The notes: generated from the sequence alone by a model not told the origin. Shown: positions 1 to 9,805, numbered from the stretch's first letter. The stretch: DNA of 64,000 bases from Meinhardsimonia xiamenensis (GCF_900102905.1 NZ_FNFV01000002.1:124001-188000); one strand, 5' to 3'. Made by a program: numbers and translations.

Positions 1-2
1 CC

Positions 3-1142
3 CTGCCGCCGAGCCGGGCGCGCGTGATGGCCGGAGACGTGGTGAGCCTCGAGACGGAGGCGGGGCTTACCGAGTTCCGCGTTGACCGGGTGGAGAGCGC
101 CGGTGCGCGGCTCGCTGAGGGGGTGCGCGTGGACACGAGCCTGGCTGCGGGGCCCTCGGGCGAGGAGCGCCCCGCGCAGCTTGGGGCCGGGACGGTGCAG
201 GCGGTGGGGCCGGTCTACCCGGTTTTCATGGATCTGCCGATTCTGACCGGTCAGGAGGTTGAGCACGCCCCGCATGTGGCGGCAACGGCGGTGAACTGGT
301 CGGGGCCGGTTGCCGTATATCACGCGTCCCAGGATGCGGGATATGCGCTCGACACTGTGCTTGAGCGTGCGGCGGTGGTCGGCATCACCGAAACCGAGCT
401 GCCCGCGGCCACCGAGGGCCTTGTTGACCGCGGCCCGGCGTTGAGGGTGCGGCTCATTCGGGGCGTGCTTTCCTCCGCGTCCTTGGAGGCGGTCCTGAAC
501 GGGGCGAATGCGGCGGCGATCGGCGACCCCGAGACAGGTGTCTGGGAGGTCATCCAGTTTGCGCGGGCCGAGCTTGTCGGAGAGCGGTTGTGGGCACTGT
601 CGGAGCGCTTGCGCGGGCAGGCAGGCACCGACGGTGTGATGCCGGCGGCGTGGCCGGCGGGCAGCCATTTCGTGTTGCTCGACGGGGCGGCGCACCAGGT
701 CGGGCTGGCGCCGGAGCACCGGGGGCTGGAGCGCCACTATCGCGTGGGACCGGCGGCGAAGGCCTATGACGACCCGGCCTATGTGCATGAGCTGCATGCC
801 TTTCAGGGCGTGGGCCTGCGCCCCTATCGCGTGGCGCATCTGCGTGCGGCGCGGGCCGGGAATGGTGATCTCGGCGTCAAGTGGGTGCGTCGCACACGCA
901 TCGATGGTGACAGCTGGGAGGTCTACGAGGTGCCGCTGGGCGAGGAGCGCGAGCTCTATCGCGTGCAGGTCTGGGCGGGGGGCGTGCTCCTGCGCGAGGA
1001 GGAGGTGGCCGCGCCGACGTGGTCCTACCCTGTGGCGCTTCAGACCGCAGACGGTGTGACGGCACCGTTCGAGATCGACGTGGCGCAGATTTCGGACCGG
1101 TTCGGAGCCGGTCCTTCAAGGAGGATCACGATCAATGGCTGA
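3..1142 (+). CDS. GTA host-specificity / tail tip protein, C-terminal part (5' truncated by window edge)
   Basis: The reading frame is open from the first complete codon of the window, so the GTG at 24 is not the true start and only about 380 C-terminal residues are present. The protein resembles the C-terminal third of the large (about 1300 residue) GTA/phage tail protein of Rhodobacterales (RcGTA orfg15 type, with TIM-barrel and phage-tail domains upstream). Visible features of that region are the DLPILTG, LNGANAAAIGD, RLRGQAGTDGVMP and RRTRIDGDSWE blocks. The product would sit at the tip of the tail and help receptor binding or peptidoglycan penetration. It overlaps the next gene by 8 bases, and an AAGGAGG ribosome binding site for that gene lies inside its end. 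The identification is from memory of family patterns; the N-terminal domains that would confirm it lie outside the window. Confidence 0.8.
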   Translation: MPPSRARVMAGDVVSLETEAGLTEFRVDRVESAGARLAEGVRVDTSLAAGPSGEERPAQLGAGTVQAVGPVYPVFMDLPILTGQEVEHAPHVAATAVNWSGPVAVYHASQDAGYALDTVLERAAVVGITETELPAATEGLVDRGPALRVRLIRGVLSSASLEAVLNGANAAAIGDPETGVWEVIQFARAELVGERLWALSERLRGQAGTDGVMPAAWPAGSHFVLLDGAAHQVGLAPEHRGLERHYRVGPAAKAYDDPAYVHELHAFQGVGLRPYRVAHLRAARAGNGDLGVKWVRRTRIDGDSWEVYEVPLGEERELYRVQVWAGGVLLREEEVAAPTWSYPVALQTADGVTAPFEIDVAQISDRFGAGPSRRITING

Positions 1143-1845
1143 GACCCTCAATCTTGGATTGCCGCTTCTCGCCCCAAGCCAGGCGCAGAAGCATGTCACC
1201 GTCAACGAGGCGTTGGCGCGGCTGGACGGGCTCACGCAGCTGGTGCTTGTCTCGTCGAGCCAGAGCGCGCCGCCTGCCGCGGCGAGCGAGGGCGCGGTGT
1301 ATGCGGTGCCGAGCGGCGCAACCGGCGACTGGTCGGGTCACGAGGGGCAGCTCGCCATTGGCTCGAACGGCGGCTGGGTGTTCGTCACGCCGCAAGTCGG
1401 CTGGCGCGGTTTTCTCGCCGAGACGGGTGCTCATGTCGTCTGGGATGGCGCGGGGTGGATCGAGAACGCGGTGGCGGTGACGCCGGGGCGCGCGCATGCG
1501 CTGATCGAGTCGGTGGAGTTCGATCATGTGATCGGGGCGGGCACGAGTTCGACGACGTCCTTCATCATCCCGCAATACGCCGTGGTGCTGGCCGTCACGG
1601 GACGGGTCAAGACGGCGATCACCGGCACGTTGACGAGCTGGGAGCTGGGCGTGCCCGGCAGCACGAACCGCTATGGCAGCGGGTTGTCACTGGTGCAGGG
1701 CTCGTGGGTGATCGGCATGTCGGGTCAGCCCCAGACGTATTATGCCGATACGCCACTCATGCTCACCGCGGCGGGGGGCGAGTTCGCCGGCGGCGAGTTG
1801 CGGCTGGCTGTGCACATGTTCCGGGCGACGCCGCCCGAGCTGTGA
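1135..1845 (+). CDS. DUF2793 domain protein (GTA/phage-tail associated)
   Basis: A 236-residue protein with the DUF2793 signature at its N-terminus (LGLPLLAPSQAQKHVTVNEAL, then ARLDGL). In Rhodobacterales this family is usually encoded directly after the GTA or prophage host-specificity protein. Residues 1-110 form the DUF2793 region, with repeated short beta motifs (GDWSGHEGQLA, GGWVFVTP, GWRGFLAE). The C-terminal half is a Gly/Ser/Thr-rich beta-type segment, as in phage fibre or spike proteins. The start overlaps the upstream gene and has a strong AAGGAGG site near 1118, so the two are translationally coupled. Inference: an accessory tail-fibre-like component of the GTA. No signal peptide or membrane segment is seen. 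Confidence 0.8.
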   Translation: MAETLNLGLPLLAPSQAQKHVTVNEALARLDGLTQLVLVSSSQSAPPAAASEGAVYAVPSGATGDWSGHEGQLAIGSNGGWVFVTPQVGWRGFLAETGAHVVWDGAGWIENAVAVTPGRAHALIESVEFDHVIGAGTSSTTSFIIPQYAVVLAVTGRVKTAITGTLTSWELGVPGSTNRYGSGLSLVQGSWVIGMSGQPQTYYADTPLMLTAAGGEFAGGELRLAVHMFRATPPEL

Positions 1846-1851
1846 ACGGCC

Positions 1852-2223
1852 ATGCGTGCCTTGACCCACAGTGACATGGTGGCGGCAGCCCGGGTCCTGA
1901 TGGGATTTGCGGAGGCCGATCACGGCGCAGTGGCACGGCGGCTCATCGCCGAGGCGCGATGGGCCGACAGCTGGCGCAAGCGCAACGGGCGGGCGCATCC
2001 GCTCTGGGGAGATGGCAGCCTCATGGCCGCAGCGCTCTTGCGCCGGCCGGGGCCCGAGCCCTCGATGAACGACGCACGCTGGCTCGGATGTCTTGCCGCG
2101 GTGCTCGAGGCGTTGATCGACGATCGCCGTCAGCGCGCCGAGGCGCAGGAGACGCAGGTGGCGGCGGCAGGGTCGATCTCCAACCGACGGGGTGCGATCT
2201 CCTCCCCGCAGTCGCAGCAGTAG
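1852..2223 (+). CDS. small conserved hypothetical protein next to the GTA cluster
   Basis: A 123-residue protein starting 6 bases after the DUF2793 stop, so probably part of the same transcript. It is helical and Ala/Arg-rich (MVAARVL, ADHGAVARRLIAEARWAD, HPLWGDGSLMAAAL, DARWLGCLAAVLEALI). I recognise similar short proteins between DUF2793 and cysE genes in Rhodobacteraceae but know no function. The last 30 or so residues look low-complexity and lie antisense to the zinc-finger end of the convergent DksA-like gene, giving a 94-base tail-to-tail overlap. The conserved part ends near residue 90, so the overlap may be tolerated because the C-terminus is unconstrained. Confidence 0.65.
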   Translation: MRALTHSDMVAAARVLMGFAEADHGAVARRLIAEARWADSWRKRNGRAHPLWGDGSLMAAALLRRPGPEPSMNDARWLGCLAAVLEALIDDRRQRAEAQETQVAAAGSISNRRGAISSPQSQQ

Positions 2224-2477
2224 CCGTATTCACCTTCGTCCATGCGGGCCAATGCGGCGTGGATGGCGCGCCGCCGGCGCGCGCGCAGTGCGGCTTCGGC
2301 CTTGGACATGGCCTGGCTCTGCAGGGCATCCATGCGCGTGAGGCGGCCGACCGCCTGTTGGTCCAGTTCGACGGTGCGCTGTCCACTCTGGCCAAGGGCC
2401 TCGGCGTTTTCGAGGCCGGCGAGCTCCTCGAGAAGCCGGTTCCGCAGAAGGTTGAGATCGTCTTGGGACAAAGGCAT
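2130..2477 (-). CDS. TraR/DksA-family zinc-finger protein
   Basis: A 115-residue protein from the ATG at 2477 (MPLSQDDLN). A longer upstream frame exists, but family resemblance begins here. Residues 1-75 form a coiled-coil hairpin of the DksA type (LRNRLLEELAGLENAE ... RRRRAIHAALARMDEGEYG). Residues 80-110 carry the C4 zinc finger (CCDC ... TCVSC) and the RRLEIDPAAATC signature. Family members bind the RNA polymerase secondary channel and modulate transcription, often with ppGpp. Compared with DksA itself (about 150 residues) it lacks the N-terminal extension, so it belongs with the short DksA-like paralogues common in alphaproteobacteria. It is divergent from cysE, with 80 bases between the starts. 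Confidence 0.88.
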   Translation of the reverse strand: MPLSQDDLNLLRNRLLEELAGLENAEALGQSGQRTVELDQQAVGRLTRMDALQSQAMSKAEAALRARRRRAIHAALARMDEGEYGYCCDCGEEIAPRRLEIDPAAATCVSCASAR

Positions 2478-2557
2478 TGGTGCGGACTCTGGCGCTTTCC
2501 TGTTTTGCCTGACCCGTGGCTGTGGTGTAATGCAGCGAAAGCGAAGAGGAAAGCGCC

Positions 2558-3367
2558 ATGGCACGGACACAGGGCAAGCTTGCCGAACTCGACCCGGTCT
2601 GGACGCGGATACGTGAAGAGGCCGAGAAGGCGGTGAAGGCGGAGCCGCTGATGGGCGGGCTCATCCACTCCTGCATTCTCCATCACCGGACGCTGGAGGC
2701 AGCGGTGGCCTACAGGCTCTCGTTCAAGCTGGCCTCGGGAGAGATGCCCGAGCAGCTTCTGCGCGAGATTGCCGATGAGGCTCTCGCCGCCGATCCGGCC
2801 ATCGGCGAAGCGTTGCGGGCCGATCTCGTTGCGGTTTACGACCGTGATCCTGCCTGCCATCGGCTGATGCAGCCGATCCTCTATTTCAAGGGGTTCCAGG
2901 CCTTGCAGGCCTATCGGCTGGCGCATTGGCTTTGGAGGCAGGGTCGCAAGGATCTGGCCTATTTCTTCCAGATGCGCTGCTCGGAAGTGTTCGGTGTGGA
3001 CATTCACCCGGCCGCGCGGCTCGGCAAGGGAATCATGATCGATCACGCCCACTCCATTGTCATCGGCGAGACGGCGGTGGTCGGCGACAACGTGTCGATG
3101 CTGCACTCGGTGACGTTGGGTGGCACCGGCAAGGAGGATGAAGACAGGCATCCGAAGATCGGCGCCGGCGTGTTGATCGGTGCCGGGGCGAAGGTGCTGG
3201 GCAACATCCGCGTCGGCGACTGCAGCCGGATTGCGGCTGGTTCGGTGGTGCTGAAGGACGTGCCGCCGAAGACGACGGTCGCCGGCGTGCCGGCAAGGAT
3301 CGTGGGCGAGGCGGGATGCGATCAGCCCTCTGTCTCGATGGACCACTTGCTGCGCGGCAGGGAGTAG
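2558..3367 (+). CDS. cysE: serine O-acetyltransferase
   Basis: A 269-residue CysE making O-acetylserine from serine and acetyl-CoA, the first step of cysteine synthesis in the cytoplasm. Residues 1-140 are the alpha-helical N-terminal domain (WTRIREEAEKAV ... [20 protein letters not shown]). From about 145 the left-handed beta-helix of hexapeptide repeats begins (VDIHPAARLGKGIMIDHAH, IVIGETAVVGDNV). The conserved DHAH and LHSVTLGGTG segments hold the catalytic histidine and acetyl-CoA contacts. A GAGGAAAG ribosome binding site precedes the ATG. Presence of cysE beside the GTA cluster is a conserved arrangement in Rhodobacterales as I recall it. The stop lies 7 bases from the convergent AhpD-like gene. 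Confidence 0.95.
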   Translation: MARTQGKLAELDPVWTRIREEAEKAVKAEPLMGGLIHSCILHHRTLEAAVAYRLSFKLASGEMPEQLLREIADEALAADPAIGEALRADLVAVYDRDPACHRLMQPILYFKGFQALQAYRLAHWLWRQGRKDLAYFFQMRCSEVFGVDIHPAARLGKGIMIDHAHSIVIGETAVVGDNVSMLHSVTLGGTGKEDEDRHPKIGAGVLIGAGAKVLGNIRVGDCSRIAAGSVVLKDVPPKTTVAGVPARIVGEAGCDQPSVSMDHLLRGRE

Positions 3368-3374
3368 GAGGCGT

Positions 3375-3707
3375 TCAGGTCAGCTGGTCCCACGCTTCGA
3401 GCGCCTTGACCCCATACATGTACGCCGGGCCGCCGCCCATCATCACTGCAACCGAGATCGTCTCGGCCACCTCCTCGCGCGTGGCGCCGGCGCGCGCGGC
3501 GCCCTTGATGTGAAAGCCGATGCAGTCGACGCAGCGGGTCGAGATGCCGATGGCTAGCGCGATGAGCTCCTTTTGCTTGGTCGTGAGCGCGCCCGGTGCC
3601 ATTGCCGCCTGCGAGAGCGCGGTGAAGCCATGGCCAGTGTCGGGCTGAAGTTCGCGGAAGGCGCGCAGGTTGTCGCTGGTGTTCTTGAGCTGGGCTTTCC
3701 AGTCCAT
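3375..3707 (-). CDS. carboxymuconolactone decarboxylase / AhpD-family protein
   Basis: A 110-residue all-helical protein of the CMD/AhpD family. Residues 35-75 carry the AhpD core (ALTTKQKELIALAIGIS followed by CVDC and H), with a CxxC pair and a downstream His as in AhpD-type peroxidase or disulfide reductase proteins. The CxxC points to a redox role rather than lactone decarboxylation. The substrate is not evident. It lies downstream of pdhC on the same strand, but a hairpin terminator separates the two, so it probably has its own promoter. AhpD in mycobacteria couples to E2/E3 of 2-oxoacid dehydrogenases through lipoamide, so the location after pdhABC is suggestive, though no direct link can be read from the sequence. 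Confidence 0.85.
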   Translation of the reverse strand: MDWKAQLKNTSDNLRAFRELQPDTGHGFTALSQAAMAPGALTTKQKELIALAIGISTRCVDCIGFHIKGAARAGATREEVAETISVAVMMGGGPAYMYGVKALEAWDQLT

Positions 3708-3727
3708 TTTCGTCTCCCCTGAAATGC

Positions 3728-3759
3728 AAAACGGCCATCGCCCATTCGGGCGACGGCCG
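3728..3759 (-). terminator. rho-independent terminator of the pdh operon
   Basis: The stem is GGCCATCGCCC (3733-3743) against GGGCGACGGCC (3748-3758), with a 4-base loop and one mismatch. Read on the minus strand, a TTTTGC run (3726-3731) follows it. It lies 24 bases after the pdhC stop, between pdhC and the AhpD-like gene. Confidence 0.75.
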
Positions 3760-3782
3760 CCTTGCGCTGGATCAATCCCGGC

Positions 3783-5108
3783 TCAGGCGAGCATGCCGAG
3801 GGGGTGTTCGAGGTGGCGCTTGATGGCCTCCAGAAAGCGCGCCCCGAGAGCGCCGTCGATGACGCGGTGATCGACGGAGAGGGTCACACTCATCATGGTG
3901 GCCACTTCGACCTCGCCGGCATCATTCACCACCGGTTTCCTGACGCCCGCACCGACGGCGAGGATGGAGCCGTGCGGCGGGTTGATGACAGCGTCGAAGC
4001 TCTCGATGCCATACATGCCGAGATTGGAGATCGCGAAGCTGCCGCCCACGTATTCGTGCGGGGCAAGCTTGCGCTCGCGGGCGCGCGTGGCGAGATCCTT
4101 CATCTCCGCCGAGAGCGCCGAGAGCGATTTCAGATGAGCGTCCTTGAGGACGGGGGTGAAGAGCCCGCCTTCCACCGCCACGGCCACCGCCACGTCGGAC
4201 GGCTTGAGCTTGAGGATGCGGTCGCCCGCCCAGACGGCATTGGCGTCGGGCACCTCCTGCAGCGCCAGTGCGGCGGCCTTGATGATGAAGTCGTTGACCG
4301 AGAGCTTCACCCCGCGCTCGGCAAGCTCGGCGTTGAGCTGGGCGCGGAACTTCATAAGCGCATCCAGCCGGATTTCGCGGCGAAGGTAGAAATGCGGGAT
4401 GGTCTGCTTGGCCTCGGTCAGCCGCGCGGCGATGGTCTTGCGCATGCCGTCGAGCTTGACTTCTTCGAACGGGCGATCGGCGAACATCTTCATCACCGTC
4501 TCGGCCGAGGGGCCGGCGGAAAGAGCTGCGGCAGGAGCGGCTGGCGCGGCGGCCGGTTTCTCCGCCACGGGCGCGGCTGCGGGCTTCGGCGCGGCCAGCG
4601 CTGCCTCGATGTCGGCCTTGACGATGCGCCCATGCGGGCCGGTGCCCTCGATCTTTGACAGGTCCAGCCCGTGCTCGGCCGCGAGACGGCGGGCGAGCGG
4701 CGAGGCGAAGATGCGCCCGCACTTCTCTGCCGCCGGGGCCGCGGGCGCTGCAGGGGCGCGGCTCGCCGGTTCGGGCGCGCTTTTCGTCTCGGGCGCGGCC
4801 TGCGGCTCGGGCGCAGCCTGCTGCGGCGCGGTGGGTGTCGCGTTCTCGATGTCCTCGAGGCGTTCGCCCTCCTCGAGCAGGATGGCGATGGGTGTGTTGA
4901 CCTTCACGCCCTCGGTGCCTTCGGGGACGAGGATCTTGCCGATGATGCCTTCATCTACGGCCTCGAACTCCATCGTCGCCTTGTCGGTCTCGATCTCGGC
5001 GATCACGTCACCGGCCGAGACGGTGTCACCTTCCTTCACATGCCATTTCGCCAGCGTGCCCTCCTCCATGGTGGGGGAGAGCGCGGGCATCAGGATCTGC
5101 GTGGGCAT
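3783..5108 (-). CDS. pdhC: pyruvate dehydrogenase E2, dihydrolipoyllysine acetyltransferase
   Basis: A 441-residue E2 that transfers the acetyl group from lipoyl-lysine to CoA and forms the core of the pyruvate dehydrogenase complex. Residues 1-80 are a single lipoyl domain with the lipoylated lysine in ETDKATM (K43). An Ala/Pro linker covers about 85-130. The peripheral-subunit-binding domain lies near 133-170 ([29 protein letters not shown]). The catalytic domain is about 215-441, ending with the active-site histidine motif [14 protein letters not shown]. It is the last gene of ftsB-pdhA-pdhB-pdhC, 12 bases after pdhB. No lpd (E3) gene follows in this window. Confidence 0.95.
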   Translation of the reverse strand: MPTQILMPALSPTMEEGTLAKWHVKEGDTVSAGDVIAEIETDKATMEFEAVDEGIIGKILVPEGTEGVKVNTPIAILLEEGERLEDIENATPTAPQQAAPEPQAAPETKSAPEPASRAPAAPAAPAAEKCGRIFASPLARRLAAEHGLDLSKIEGTGPHGRIVKADIEAALAAPKPAAAPVAEKPAAAPAAPAAALSAGPSAETVMKMFADRPFEEVKLDGMRKTIAARLTEAKQTIPHFYLRREIRLDALMKFRAQLNAELAERGVKLSVNDFIIKAAALALQEVPDANAVWAGDRILKLKPSDVAVAVAVEGGLFTPVLKDAHLKSLSALSAEMKDLATRARERKLAPHEYVGGSFAISNLGMYGIESFDAVINPPHGSILAVGAGVRKPVVNDAGEVEVATMMSVTLSVDHRVIDGALGARFLEAIKRHLEHPLGMLA

Positions 5109-5120
5109 TGGCGCGCCTCC

Positions 5121-6512
<1,392 letters not shown>

Positions 6513-6527
6513 GGTCCTCTATCCCCC

Positions 6528-7547
6528 TCAGGCACGCGCGCCGCTGTCGTCGGCATAGACATCCGTCCAGAGCTCCTCCTCGGGCGGTTCGGGGCTCTGG
6601 CGGGCAAATTCGGCGGCCTCGTTGATGATCTGCTTGACCTCGCGGTCAATCTCCTTGAGCTCGTCCTCCGTCGCCAGACCGTGGGCGAGAATGATCTTGC
6701 GCACCCCGTCGATCGGGTCATGCTCCTCGCGGATCTTCTGCACCTCCTCGCGCGTGCGGTACTTGGCCGGGTCCGACATGGAGTGACCGCGGTAGCGGTA
6801 GGTCATCATCTCCAGAATGTACGGCCCCTTGCCCGAGCGGGCATGTGCGGCGGCCTTCTCGCCGGCGGCCTTCACCGCCAGCACGTCCATGCCGTCGACC
6901 ATCTCGCCGGGGATGCCGTAGGCGGCGCCCCGCTCGTAAAAGTCCGGGCTCTTGGTGGCGCGGTCAACCCGCGTGCCCATGGCGTAGCGGTTGTTCTCGA
7001 TCACGAAGATCACCGGCAGATCCCACAGCTCCGCCATGTTGTAGGTCTCCGCCACCTGGCCCTGGTTCGCCGCGCCGTCGCCGAAATAGGTGAAGGTCAC
7101 GTTGTCGTTGCCGCGATACTTGTCGGCAAAGGCTAGCCCGGCACCGATCGGCACCTGTGCGCCGACGATCCCATGCCCGCCGTAGAAATGCTTCTCCACC
7201 GAGAACATGTGCATCGAGCCGCCCTTGCCCTTGGAGTAGCCGTCGATGCGGCCGGTGAGCTCGGCCATGACCCGGCGCGGGTCCATGCCGCAGGCCAGCA
7301 TGTGACCATGGTCGCGGTAGGACGTGATGCGCTTGTCGCCCTCCCTTGCCACCGCCTCGAGGCCGACCACCACCGCCTCCTGTCCGATGTAGAGATGGCA
7401 GAAGCCGCCGATCAGCCCCATGCCGTAAAGCTGACCCGCCTTCTCCTCAAAGCGGCGGATGAGCAGCATCTCGCGGTAATAGTGCAGCAGCTCCTCGCGG
7501 CTCGCCGGCGGCTTGGCCGACTTCGAACTCTTGCGGGTCGTGGCCAT
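6528..7547 (-). CDS. pdhA: pyruvate dehydrogenase E1 alpha
   Basis: A 339-residue E1 alpha subunit. I chose the ATG at 7547 (MATTRKSSK): the GGAGGAG site sits 6 bases upstream of it, but touches the in-frame ATG at 7553. The TPP-binding motif is GDGAANQGQVAETYNMA (about residues 165-181), with the conserved phosphorylation-loop type RYRGHSMSDPAKYR near 285. It pairs with pdhB to decarboxylate pyruvate and acetylate the lipoyl arm. It leads the pdhABC part of the operon; a 7+7 bp palindrome 23-40 bases upstream may be its operator. A longer in-frame extension to 7652 runs through that palindrome and has no ribosome binding site, so I reject it. Confidence 0.95.
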   Translation of the reverse strand: MATTRKSSKSAKPPASREELLHYYREMLLIRRFEEKAGQLYGMGLIGGFCHLYIGQEAVVVGLEAVAREGDKRITSYRDHGHMLACGMDPRRVMAELTGRIDGYSKGKGGSMHMFSVEKHFYGGHGIVGAQVPIGAGLAFADKYRGNDNVTFTYFGDGAANQGQVAETYNMAELWDLPVIFVIENNRYAMGTRVDRATKSPDFYERGAAYGIPGEMVDGMDVLAVKAAGEKAAAHARSGKGPYILEMMTYRYRGHSMSDPAKYRTREEVQKIREEHDPIDGVRKIILAHGLATEDELKEIDREVKQIINEAAEFARQSPEPPEEELWTDVYADDSGARA

Positions 7548-7569
7548 GGGCATCTCCTCCGCTGGAAGG

Positions 7570-7587
7570 TAGTTTAGCGTTAAACTA
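7570..7587. promoter_or_regulatory. 18-bp inverted repeat upstream of pdhA, candidate operator
   Basis: TAGTTTA-GCGT-TAAACTA is a perfect 7-bp inverted repeat around 4 bases, AT-rich in a very GC-rich context, centred about 32 bases before the pdhA ATG. The position fits a repressor site at or just downstream of the promoter. No regulator gene is adjacent, so the binding protein is unknown. Confidence 0.55.
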
Positions 7588-7678
7588 TCCCATAGCGCAG
7601 GACGCGGAGGATTGCGACAGGAAATTGCCGTGCGCCGGCGCAGCGCTGCCATGCGCTCCGGACAAGCGTGCGCGGGGC

Positions 7679-7975
7679 TCAGCGAATCACGATCTCATCG
7701 GTGCGCATCAGCCCCAGCACCGAGCGCGCCTGCTCGTCGAGCAGGTCGAGGTCGAGAAACTCATCCGACAGGCGCCGCGTCTTGTTGGCCATGCGCGCGA
7801 CCTCTGCGGCGAGGCGGTCGCGCTCGGCGCGCAGCTGGGCGGCCTCTGCCTCGATCTGCACGCGGCGGAACAGGCCGTGCTCACCCTGGACGCTGGCGAA
7901 GGTGAAGTATCCCGCCAGCGCGAAGATGACGGTGAAGAAGACGAGCGAGCCGAAGGGCGGACCCTGCCGTGACAT
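7679..7975 (-). CDS. ftsB: FtsB/DivIC-like septum formation protein
   Basis: A 98-residue bitopic membrane protein. A single membrane segment at about residues 9-27 (GSLVFFTVIFALAGYFTF) is followed by a coiled coil at 38-68 (EAEAAQLRAERDRLAAEVARM). The ending (DLLDEQARSVLGLMRTDEIVI) is typical of FtsB/DivIC proteins, which join FtsL and FtsQ in the divisome. In many alphaproteobacteria this gene lies just upstream of pdhA (eno-divIC-pdhA), which is the arrangement here, with 131 bases to the pdhA start. No eno is present upstream; instead a divergent aidB-like gene follows. Confidence 0.82.
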   Translation of the reverse strand: MSRQGPPFGSLVFFTVIFALAGYFTFASVQGEHGLFRRVQIEAEAAQLRAERDRLAAEVARMANKTRRLSDEFLDLDLLDEQARSVLGLMRTDEIVIR

Positions 7976-8112
7976 CTCTGCCTCATTGAAGGCGCCTCTG
8001 GCGGGCGCGTGGGAACGATCATGCCACAGCCACGGCGCGAGGGGAATCCCTCTCGCGGCGGCGGCCGGAAGCGCCTAGGCTGGCGGCAGGAATCACGGGC
8101 AGGGAGGGCCTG

Positions 8113-9732
8113 ATGAGCGGGCTTGCCGGCAGCGGGGAGCTTTCCACCCATCGTGTCGAGAACCAGCCCGAGCCGCGGGTGCCGGAGCTGTGGCAGAGCG
8201 ACCCGGTGCTCCGCCACGCCCTCGACTTCGCGGGCGCCGATCCGGCGCCGGTGGCGGCCTTCGCGCGGGCCATCGGTGGCGCGGAAATGGCCGAGGCGGC
8301 GCGCGATGCGAACCGGGTGAGCCCCGAGCTGCGGCTCTTCGACCGCGGCGGGCGGCGGCTTGACGAGGTGCATTTCCACCCTGCCTATCACCGGCTGATG
8401 GAGACGGGCATTGCCGCGGGCTATTCGGCCATCGCGTGGGAGGGGGTGCCGGGCGGGCACGCCGCCCACGCCGCCATGGTCTATCTGATGAGCCAGGTGG
8501 AGCCCGGCGTGTGCTGCCCGATGACGATGACCTATGCCGCGGTGCCGGCGTTGCGCGCCGAGCCTTCGCTCGAGGCGTTGTGGCGGCCGAAGCTCCTGTC
8601 GCGGCGCTATGATCCGGCCGTGGCGCCGCTGGCCGCAAAGGCGGGCGCCACCATGGGCATGGCGATGACCGAAAAGCAGGGCGGCTCGGATGTGCGCGCC
8701 AACACCACCCGCGCCGAGCCCGATGGCGAGGCCTGGCGGCTGACCGGCCACAAGTGGTTCTGCTCCGCGCCGATGTCGGACGGTTTTCTGACACTGGCGC
8801 AGGCGCCCGGCGGGCTTACCTGCTTTCTGGTGCCGCGCTGGCTGGAGGGCGGGCGCAATGCCATCCGGCTGATGCGGCTGAAGGACAAGCTCGGCAACCG
8901 CGCCAACGCCTCGGCCGAGATCGAGTACGAGGGCGCGCTTGCCTTCCGCCTGGGCGAGGAGGGGGCGGGGGTGCGCACCATCATCGAGATGGTGCATCAC
9001 ACCCGGCTCGATACGGCGATGGCGCCCGCGGGGCTGATGCGCGCCGCACTCGCCGAGGCGCACTGGTGGGTGAGCCGCCGCACCGCCTTCCAGCGCCGGC
9101 TGATCGACCAGCCGCTGATGCGCGCGGTTCTGGCCGATCTTGCGCTCGACTGGGCGGCGGCGCTGATGCTGGGGATGCGCGTGGCGCGCGCCTTCGACGG
9201 TTCGGGCACCGAGGACCGCGCCTTCGCCCGCATCGGCGTGGCGCTGGCCAAATTCGCCTCCAACAAGGCCGCCCCCGGCGTGATCTACGAGGCGATGGAG
9301 GCGCTGGGCGGCATGGGCTACGTGGAGGACACGCCGCTGCCGATGCTGTTTCGCGAATCCCCCCTCAACTCGATCTGGGAAGGCTCGGGCAATGTGATCT
9401 GCCTCGACATCCTGCGCAGCCTCGCGCGTGAGCCGCTCACGGCCGAGGTCCTTGCCGCCGAGCTCGAGGCCGCGCGCGGCGCCGATCACCGGTATGACGC
9501 TGCGCTTGAGGCCTGGCGCGCGCGCTGGACGGGCCTGCCTGCCGAGGCCGAAGCGCGCGCCTTCGCCGAGCGCACCGCCGCGCTTCTGGCCGCGTCGGTG
9601 CTGCTGCGCGCGGGCCCCGCGCCGCTTGCCGAGGGCTTCGTTCAGGCGCGGCTCGCGGGTGACGCCGGCCGGGTGGCGGGAACGGTGAGGGGCCTCGATG
9701 CCGGGGCGATCCTGCCGTACCTCGGGCAATAG
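8113..9732 (+). CDS. aidB: AidB-type acyl-CoA dehydrogenase family protein
   Basis: A 539-residue flavoprotein of the AidB branch of the acyl-CoA dehydrogenase superfamily (E. coli AidB is about 541 residues). AidB is induced in the adaptive response to alkylation, binds FAD and DNA, and protects DNA by an incompletely understood mechanism. Markers are the N-terminal ENQPEP and HPAYHRLM segments, the flavin region MAMTEKQGGSDVRANTT (about 178-194), the HKWFCSAPMSD segment, and the late IWEGSGNVICLDILR segment (about 420). The C-terminal helical domain from about 440 fits the DNA-binding extension of AidB. It has its own AGGGAGGG ribosome binding site, is divergent from ftsB, and no ada gene is near. 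Confidence 0.88.
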   Translation: MSGLAGSGELSTHRVENQPEPRVPELWQSDPVLRHALDFAGADPAPVAAFARAIGGAEMAEAARDANRVSPELRLFDRGGRRLDEVHFHPAYHRLMETGIAAGYSAIAWEGVPGGHAAHAAMVYLMSQVEPGVCCPMTMTYAAVPALRAEPSLEALWRPKLLSRRYDPAVAPLAAKAGATMGMAMTEKQGGSDVRANTTRAEPDGEAWRLTGHKWFCSAPMSDGFLTLAQAPGGLTCFLVPRWLEGGRNAIRLMRLKDKLGNRANASAEIEYEGALAFRLGEEGAGVRTIIEMVHHTRLDTAMAPAGLMRAALAEAHWWVSRRTAFQRRLIDQPLMRAVLADLALDWAAALMLGMRVARAFDGSGTEDRAFARIGVALAKFASNKAAPGVIYEAMEALGGMGYVEDTPLPMLFRESPLNSIWEGSGNVICLDILRSLAREPLTAEVLAAELEAARGADHRYDAALEAWRARWTGLPAEAEARAFAERTAALLAASVLLRAGPAPLAEGFVQARLAGDAGRVAGTVRGLDAGAILPYLGQ

Positions 9733-9762
9733 CGGCGCGCGCGGGGTGTCGAGCCCCGCCCG

Positions 9763-9805
9763 CGCCGGCCTCCGGCGGGGGTATTTGGCCCAGGGTGATG
9801 AAGAA
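9763..9805 (+). repeat. GGTATTT-family intergenic repeat, copy A
   Basis: The hairpin CGCCGG-CCT-CCGGCG (9763-9777) is followed by GGGG, then TATTTGGCCCAGGGTGATGAAG. It lies 30 bases after the aidB-like stop and in the same sense as that gene, between two convergent genes. It shares its 3' part with six other elements in the window. Confidence 0.75.

Noticed and set aside
24-1142. GTG at 24 as the true start of the first gene
   Set aside because: The frame is open to the window edge and the product lacks the N-terminal domains of its family, so the gene is simply cut by the edge.
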